Of a DNA stretch of 64,000 nucleotides, positions 59,719 to 64,000 are shown in pieces. Origin of the DNA: DATGPD01 sp031423015 (GTDB taxonomy: Bacteria > Planctomycetota > UBA1135 > UBA2386); assembly GCA_031423015.1 (NCBI GenBank), contig JANPER010000134.1, positions 1-64,000 on the forward strand, read 5' to 3'. Position numbers and translations under genes: made by a program. Each line of letters starts with the position of its first letter. Within the stretch, counting starts at the first letter, position 1. The notes beneath the pieces were generated by a model. It did not search any database. It saw nothing but the letters and a program-made list of their open reading frames with translations, and had not been told where the DNA came from.

Positions 59719-60357
59719 ATGAGCGCCTCCAGCCGCCTCGACAAAATTTTCCTGCGCGGGCTCGCCGCCTTCGTGCCCGCGGCTCTCACGCTCTACATCG
59801 TGTATTGGACGATCGCGACGGCGGAGACCATCACCCGCGCGCTGATCGCCCATGTCGTCCCGGAGCGCTACCTGTTCCCTGGGATGGGCCTCGTGATCGC
59901 GGTCTCGGTGATCTTCGCTCTCGGCGTGTTCTTGAGCGCGTACCTCGCGCGCGTGGTGTACGGGTTCGGCGAGCGCTTGCTGCAGCGCATCCCCGTGGTG
60001 AAGAGCATCTACGGCATGATCCGTGACACGCTCAGCTTCTTCACGCACCAAAAGACGGCGCGTTACGACCGTGTGGTGATGGTGTCGATCGGTCCGGGCG
60101 TGAGAGTGATCGGCTTCGTGACGCGGGACGACTTCCGCAATCTGCCGGCCGGCATCGGCGGCGCGGACACGGTCGGCGTGTATCTGCCGATGAGCTATCA
60201 GCTCGGCGGTTACCTGGTGATGGTGGCGAAAGACGCCGTCGCGCCGGTGGACATGAGCATGGAAGACGCGCTGCGCTTCGCGGTCACGGCGGGGATGGGC
60301 CGCGAGCCGGGATCGACGCGGGACGCGGGCGCTGCCGGCGGTGCGACGGTCGCGTAG
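59719..60357 (+). CDS. DUF502 family membrane protein
   Basis: 212 residues from ATG 59719. Two membrane helices (about 10-30 and 58-78) are followed by the conserved DUF502 region: RIPVVKSIYGMIRDTLSFFT, VVMVSIGPGVRVIGFVTRDD and VGVYLPMSYQLGGYLVMVAK, then MSMEDALRFAVTAGM. The length, the order and the basic loop match the family found in many bacteria and in plants (LIKE-COV). Function is unproven; membrane trafficking or envelope maintenance is proposed for relatives. The C-terminal 20 residues are Ala/Gly-rich and variable. Confidence 0.9.
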   Translation: MSASSRLDKIFLRGLAAFVPAALTLYIVYWTIATAETITRALIAHVVPERYLFPGMGLVIAVSVIFALGVFLSAYLARVVYGFGERLLQRIPVVKSIYGMIRDTLSFFTHQKTARYDRVVMVSIGPGVRVIGFVTRDDFRNLPAGIGGADTVGVYLPMSYQLGGYLVMVAKDAVAPVDMSMEDALRFAVTAGMGREPGSTRDAGAAGGATVA

Positions 60358-60390
60358 TTGCACAGCGCGCCGCCCCGCTCAGTTCCTCGC

Positions 60391-61209
60391 CTAGAACGTA
60401 TGCGCCGACAGGGTCGTCGCGACCAGCGACGCGCCCTGGATGTCGAGGCCTTGCACCAGGATCCGCCGGTTGGCGAGCTGGGGCGGAACGAACACGCTCA
60501 ACAGGGCGACCCCGAGTCCATCGGTTGGCAACGGCAGGAAGAGCGCCGGGTTGGCGATGTCGTAGATCGTGCCCAACACCGGGATCGGCGTGCACAGCGT
60601 GCCGATGCCGACGAAGACGACGCTGTTTGGCGTCGCGCCGGTGACCGTCCACAGGTTGTTGGCGTTCGCGTTGCCGGGCGTCGGCCCGGTCAGCTTGGGC
60701 ACGATCGCCACGTTGGTGATGGTGGGGATCGGCGTGACGACGAAGCCCCCGCTCGGGGCGGTTGCTCGCACCAGGTTCAGGTTGACCTGGTTCAGCGGAA
60801 TCGTCATCCCGCCGGTGTCGATCGTGAAGTCGATCACGCCGCGGATCGTGCCGTTCTGGATCGCCGTGAAGTCGGCGGTGCCCGCGTTGTCGAACGTCCA
60901 GAGGCTCGTTGGCGACTTGAACGACCCACCTGGGTCGAGGTTGAGGTTGCCGACGTGCGAACCGAACAGCGTGCTGGCGTAGGTGCCGAGCACTTGGTCG
61001 CAGTCCCAGATCACCGCGCGCCGCGTGGTGTAGGCGGCTTGCACTGAGGTGAGTCCAAAGTTGATGCGGATCACATCGGGTGTTGAGCTGAAGGGCGTCG
61101 ACACGGTGAAGTGGATGCGCAGCGCCTTGTCGGGCGTGAGGTTCTGCGCGGGGATCGACGAGACGGCGGGGAGGAGGCCCGCGGCGAGAGCGATGTGGCG
61201 GAGTTGCAC
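60391..61209 (-). CDS. secreted hypothetical protein
   Basis: 272 residues from GTG 61209 (VQLRHIALAAGLLPAVSSIP, then AQ); AAGGA lies just upstream and the upstream part of the frame is not signal-like. The mature domain is all-beta: IHFTVSTPFSSTPDVIRINF, a DCDQVLGTYASTLFGSHVGN stretch, WTFDNAGTADFTAIQNGTIR. The last 90 residues contain ALFLPLPTDGLGVALLSVFV, then RILVQGLDIQGASLV, the shared secreted-protein module. No enzyme motif. Convergent with the DUF502 gene. Confidence 0.62.
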   Translation of the reverse strand: MQLRHIALAAGLLPAVSSIPAQNLTPDKALRIHFTVSTPFSSTPDVIRINFGLTSVQAAYTTRRAVIWDCDQVLGTYASTLFGSHVGNLNLDPGGSFKSPTSLWTFDNAGTADFTAIQNGTIRGVIDFTIDTGGMTIPLNQVNLNLVRATAPSGGFVVTPIPTITNVAIVPKLTGPTPGNANANNLWTVTGATPNSVVFVGIGTLCTPIPVLGTIYDIANPALFLPLPTDGLGVALLSVFVPPQLANRRILVQGLDIQGASLVATTLSAHTF

Positions 61210-61529
61210 GGTGGTCCTTGGTGGTATGCGGTTTCTTAGGGCGCTGGGCAGGACGGACGCGATCGTAGCAAGCGCCGGCAGATCCTCGCCGACGCTTGCC
61301 GAGGCCGCTGCATGTTTCTCCACGCGCCACAGTTCTGGGTGGCTCGAGGTCGCGCGACGCATGTCGCGCGCGTGATGTGATCGGCCAACGGCCGATGGTG
61401 TCGAGGGTTCGCGCACGCGTGCTGCGGATCCCGGGGCCGATGCGGGAGCGAGCCCGACTCAGGCGGCATACTTGGTGGGCGCCTAACGGCCACCTCGGTC
61501 GCGGCGCCTCGCTTCTCCCTCTCGCTCGC
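61210..61529. other. intergenic region between divergent genes
   Basis: Separates two divergent secreted-protein genes, so it should hold both promoters. No clear -10/-35 pair could be assigned. No RNA gene seen. Confidence 0.35.
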
Positions 61530-63035
61530 ATGCACCCAATTCGCATCGTTGCCCTGGTGGCAGCACTCGCCGTTCCGACCGTCGCTCAGAGCGTGTCCCT
61601 CGACAAGACCGGCGGCGCGCTCGGCGGCCTGACGACCTTCTCGATCACCGGTCCCGCCAACAACGTCTACGTCCTGCTGTTGGCCACGGCCGAACGATCC
61701 ACCCCGGTGCCGCACTTGGGCATCACGCTCGACATCCCGCTCGACCTTCTGGACCTGTCGGCCCAGCTGCCGGGTTTCGTGGGCGTCTTCCCCGCATCGG
61801 GTCAGGTCGCGCCGGTGTTGCCGTTGCCGAACCTCGCCGTGCTGGAGAGCTTGGTGCTGTCGTCGCAGGCCGTCGGTGGCGATCCGTTGGTGGTCTCCAA
61901 CCTGGTTCGCGTCACGCCGCAGGCGCCGGGCACGTTCAAGCCCGCGCTCAATCAGCCAAGCTTGCCGATCCTCGGCGGCGGACGCGCCATCGCGCCAAAC
62001 GGTGAGCTGCTGTTCGTCGGTGGCTCAGGGCCAGCGGCGCAGCGCTATGCGTCGCGCACCGAAGACTGGTCGCTCGCTGGCGTGTCGTTCGGCGTCGGGC
62101 TGCTGTCGCAGACCACGGGGTTGGCCGATGGTCGCGTGTTGTTCACCGGTGGCCTCGGGCTCGACGGCCAGCCGACCAACGCGGCCGCGGTCTACGATCC
62201 GACCACGCAGCAGACCACGTCGTTGACGATGGCGATCCCGCGCGCCGGACACGGCGCGTCGTTGCTGGGCAACGGCAAGGTGCTGGTCACCGGTGGCTTC
62301 GAGGTCGTGTCGCTGACCGACCCGCTGCTGCTGTTCGCCGGCATCCGCGCTTCGACCGAACTCTTCGATCCGGCCACCAACACCTTTGCGCCGGGGCCGA
62401 ACATGTTGGAAGCGCGCGCCCTGCACGCGTCGTCGAGCCTGTCGAACGGCCAGGCGTTGATCACTGGCGGCCTCACGCTGATCCCGATCGTGAACATCCC
62501 GACCGTGTCAGCCACCGCGTATCGCTTCAACCCGGCGAGCAACAGCTTCGGCTTCCCATCCTTCATGAACGGCTCACGCTTCTTGCACAGCGCGGTCGGT
62601 CTGACCGACGGCAAAGTGCTGATCGCGGGCGGCATGACGCTCGACCTGACGACCTTCCTGCAGACGCTCAACCCCCTGGACATCATCATCGGCACGCGCA
62701 CGGACTGTCAGCTCTACGCGCCGTCGCTGTTCGGCTTTGGCACGTTCACGACCGTTGCTGGCATGCAGGAGGGACGCGCCGGCGCCGCGATCGCGCCGAT
62801 GCCGGGCGGCGGCGCGCTGATCGCCGGCGGCTTCCAACTGACGATCGACTTCGCCACGCAGACCTTCGTCGCCACCGCCACGGCGACCGCTGACGTGTTC
62901 CGTCAGGGGCCAAACGCGATCGCGGCAACGGGCGCGATGGCCACGGCGCGGCTGTTCCCGATCACCGCGAACCTGCCCGACGGCACGATCATGGTGCTCG
63001 GCGGCGGCGGCAACGCCGAGATCTACCAGCGCTGA
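61530..63035 (+). CDS. secreted Kelch-repeat protein
   Basis: 501 residues from ATG 61530, signal peptide MHPIRIVALVAALAVPTVA then Gln. The N-terminal 110 residues contain the shared beta-rich module in an unusual N-terminal position (TTFSITGPANNVYVLLLATA ... APVLPLPNLAVLESLVLSSQ). About six Kelch-like repeats follow, each with a G-G doublet and a downstream aromatic strand: LLFVGGSGPAAQRYASRTED, VLFTGGLGLDGQPTNAAAVY, VLVTGGFEV, ALITGGLTL, VLIAGGMTL, ALIAGGFQL and MVLGGGGNAEIYQ. This predicts a Kelch beta-propeller (like galactose-oxidase propellers but without copper ligands recognised). Extracellular; binding or structural role inferred. Confidence 0.8.
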   Translation: MHPIRIVALVAALAVPTVAQSVSLDKTGGALGGLTTFSITGPANNVYVLLLATAERSTPVPHLGITLDIPLDLLDLSAQLPGFVGVFPASGQVAPVLPLPNLAVLESLVLSSQAVGGDPLVVSNLVRVTPQAPGTFKPALNQPSLPILGGGRAIAPNGELLFVGGSGPAAQRYASRTEDWSLAGVSFGVGLLSQTTGLADGRVLFTGGLGLDGQPTNAAAVYDPTTQQTTSLTMAIPRAGHGASLLGNGKVLVTGGFEVVSLTDPLLLFAGIRASTELFDPATNTFAPGPNMLEARALHASSSLSNGQALITGGLTLIPIVNIPTVSATAYRFNPASNSFGFPSFMNGSRFLHSAVGLTDGKVLIAGGMTLDLTTFLQTLNPLDIIIGTRTDCQLYAPSLFGFGTFTTVAGMQEGRAGAAIAPMPGGGALIAGGFQLTIDFATQTFVATATATADVFRQGPNAIAATGAMATARLFPITANLPDGTIMVLGGGGNAEIYQR

Positions 63036-63046
63036 TCGCTCGCCGC

Positions 63047-64000
63047 GTGACCAGCGACCGACCACCGCCACACGTCTCTCTGCACACCAGCGAACCGACC
63101 GGCGTCGGCCACGGCTGGCTCAGCGGCGTGCTTGCGGTCGTGTGCGCGGTGTTGGCCCTCGGCGCCGTCTTGTGTCTGACCTTTCCGCATTGGCTCACGC
63201 TCGATGACCTGCGCGCGCGCTACCCGTTGCGATGGGTGCGCGGCGCCGTGCAGGTCGTGCTCGCGTTGGCGTTCGCACTCGGCGTGCTGAGCGTCTGCCT
63301 GCGTCGCAACAAGGCGCTCGGCCTCGCGGCGCTCGCGTTGACTCTCCTGGCTCTCCTCCTGGGTGGCGCCGAGGCGCGCCCGCGCACCGCGGCGGACAGT
63401 CCGTTCGGACTGGGGCTGGATTGGTTCCTGCTCAACGTCATCGGCTACTCGCTGGTGTTCGTGCCGCTCGAACGCCTCTACGCCCGCCGACCCGAGCAAC
63501 CGATCTTCCGTGCCGAGTGGCGCACCGACCTCGTGTACTTCATGGTCAGCGCGCTGCTCGTGCAGGCCACGACCTTCCTGACGCTGACGCCGGCGACCCT
63601 GCTGGTGGCTCCTGTGCGCAGTGACGTGCTCACCGCAGAGGTCGCGAGTTTGCCGCTGCTCGTGCAGGTCGCCGCCATCCTTCTACTGGTCGACTTTGTG
63701 CAGTACTGGGTGCACCGCGCGTTCCATCGTGTGCCGTGGCTGTGGCGCTTCCACGCCGTGCACCACAGCGCCACGACCATGGATTGGCTTGCCGGTTCGC
63801 GCCTGCATCTCGTCGACGTACTCGTGACCCGCGGTGCCACCTACGTGCCGATCTATCTGCTCGGCTTCTCGCTCCCGGCGTTCGCGGTGTACCTCGCGCT
63901 CGTCGTCGTGCAGGCGACCTTCATCCACGCCAACGTGCGCTGGGAGCTGCCGGTGCTCGGCCGCTGCGTCGTCACGCCGCGCTTCCATCACTGGCACCAC
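63047..64000 (+). CDS. sterol desaturase/fatty-acid hydroxylase superfamily protein (partial)
   Basis: Starts at GTG 63047, 11 bp after the Kelch gene's stop, and runs off the window end (318 codons seen). At least six membrane helices precede and flank the metal site. Histidine clusters of the FA_hydroxylase family are visible: HRAFH (H-x3-H), HAVHH (H-x2-HH), a further FIHANVRW and HHWHH at the very end. These bind two irons and hydroxylate or desaturate lipids. The N-terminal 150 residues with four helices are an addition to the core family. The remaining C-terminus lies outside the window. Confidence 0.82.
   Translation, partial: MTSDRPPPHVSLHTSEPTGVGHGWLSGVLAVVCAVLALGAVLCLTFPHWLTLDDLRARYPLRWVRGAVQVVLALAFALGVLSVCLRRNKALGLAALALTLLALLLGGAEARPRTAADSPFGLGLDWFLLNVIGYSLVFVPLERLYARRPEQPIFRAEWRTDLVYFMVSALLVQATTFLTLTPATLLVAPVRSDVLTAEVASLPLLVQVAAILLLVDFVQYWVHRAFHRVPWLWRFHAVHHSATTMDWLAGSRLHLVDVLVTRGATYVPIYLLGFSLPAFAVYLALVVVQATFIHANVRWELPVLGRCVVTPRFHHWHH

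Noticed and set aside
1..64000. CRISPR arrays, insertion sequences, rRNA or tRNA genes
   Set aside because: Looked for on both strands; no regularly spaced repeats, transposase motifs or RNA gene signatures were found.

Overview
The window looks like a chromosomal segment of a high-GC planctomycete (phylum Planctomycetota), probably from a lineage rich in very large secreted proteins. This is inferred from gene content: a Ser/Thr kinase carrying a formylglycine-enzyme-like domain, an ECF sigma factor fused through a membrane segment to a 700-residue extracytoplasmic part, DUF1080 proteins, a giant sortilin-type propeller, ELWRSDGT-repeat proteins, and many secreted proteins whose signal peptides end in Ala-Gln. 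No rRNA, tRNA, CRISPR array or insertion sequence was recognised.

Layout. 0.2-1.9 kb: a lower-GC cluster of three unknown genes; the first is frameshifted and the second encodes a Cys-rich, membrane-anchored, defensin-like protein. 2-6.5 kb: NuoF-like subunit, SGNH hydrolase, DUF2314-type protein, IF-1. 6.5-11 kb: a methionine-pathway operon (PLP transsulfuration enzyme, aspartate kinase-homoserine dehydrogenase fusion, second PLP enzyme) preceded by a SAM-I-clan-like riboswitch and a hairpin that buries the first start codon, and ended by a terminator. 11-21.7 kb: subtilase, secreted propeller, glycosyltransferase, methyltransferase, kinase and M28 peptidase. 21.8-23.5 kb: a two-gene ATPase/TOPRIM pair resembling phage-defence systems. 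23.6-35.6 kb: PhoX-like protein, DUF1080 protein, Nudix hydrolase, a UGA-containing heavy-metal-domain lipoprotein, sortilin-like propeller and RecN. 35.6-40.9 kb: multihaem cytochrome with beta-carbonic anhydrase, a UGA-containing thioredoxin-fold protein, and a nuclease/phosphatase-TlpA fusion. 40.8-46.1 kb: a scrapyard of duplicated and truncated genes around a low-GC beta-helix gene. 46.1-64 kb: VF530, more secreted lineage-specific proteins, the sigma-factor fusion, cardiolipin synthase, RidA, a Cys-rich metal protein, a VapBC pair, DUF502, a Kelch protein and the start of a sterol desaturase-like enzyme.

The most notable observation is two open reading frames that each continue in frame through a TGA at a redox position (UxxC of a heavy-metal-associated domain, and the redox site of a thioredoxin-like protein). 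Each TGA is followed by a 6-bp, 5-nt-loop hairpin with a nearly identical loop (CGTGC / CGTGA), as expected of bacterial SECIS elements. Other recurrent themes are -10-like boxes placed 6-11 nt before start codons (probable leaderless transcripts), a mature N-terminal Gln on nearly all secreted proteins, and a shared beta-rich C-terminal module in otherwise unrelated secreted proteins.
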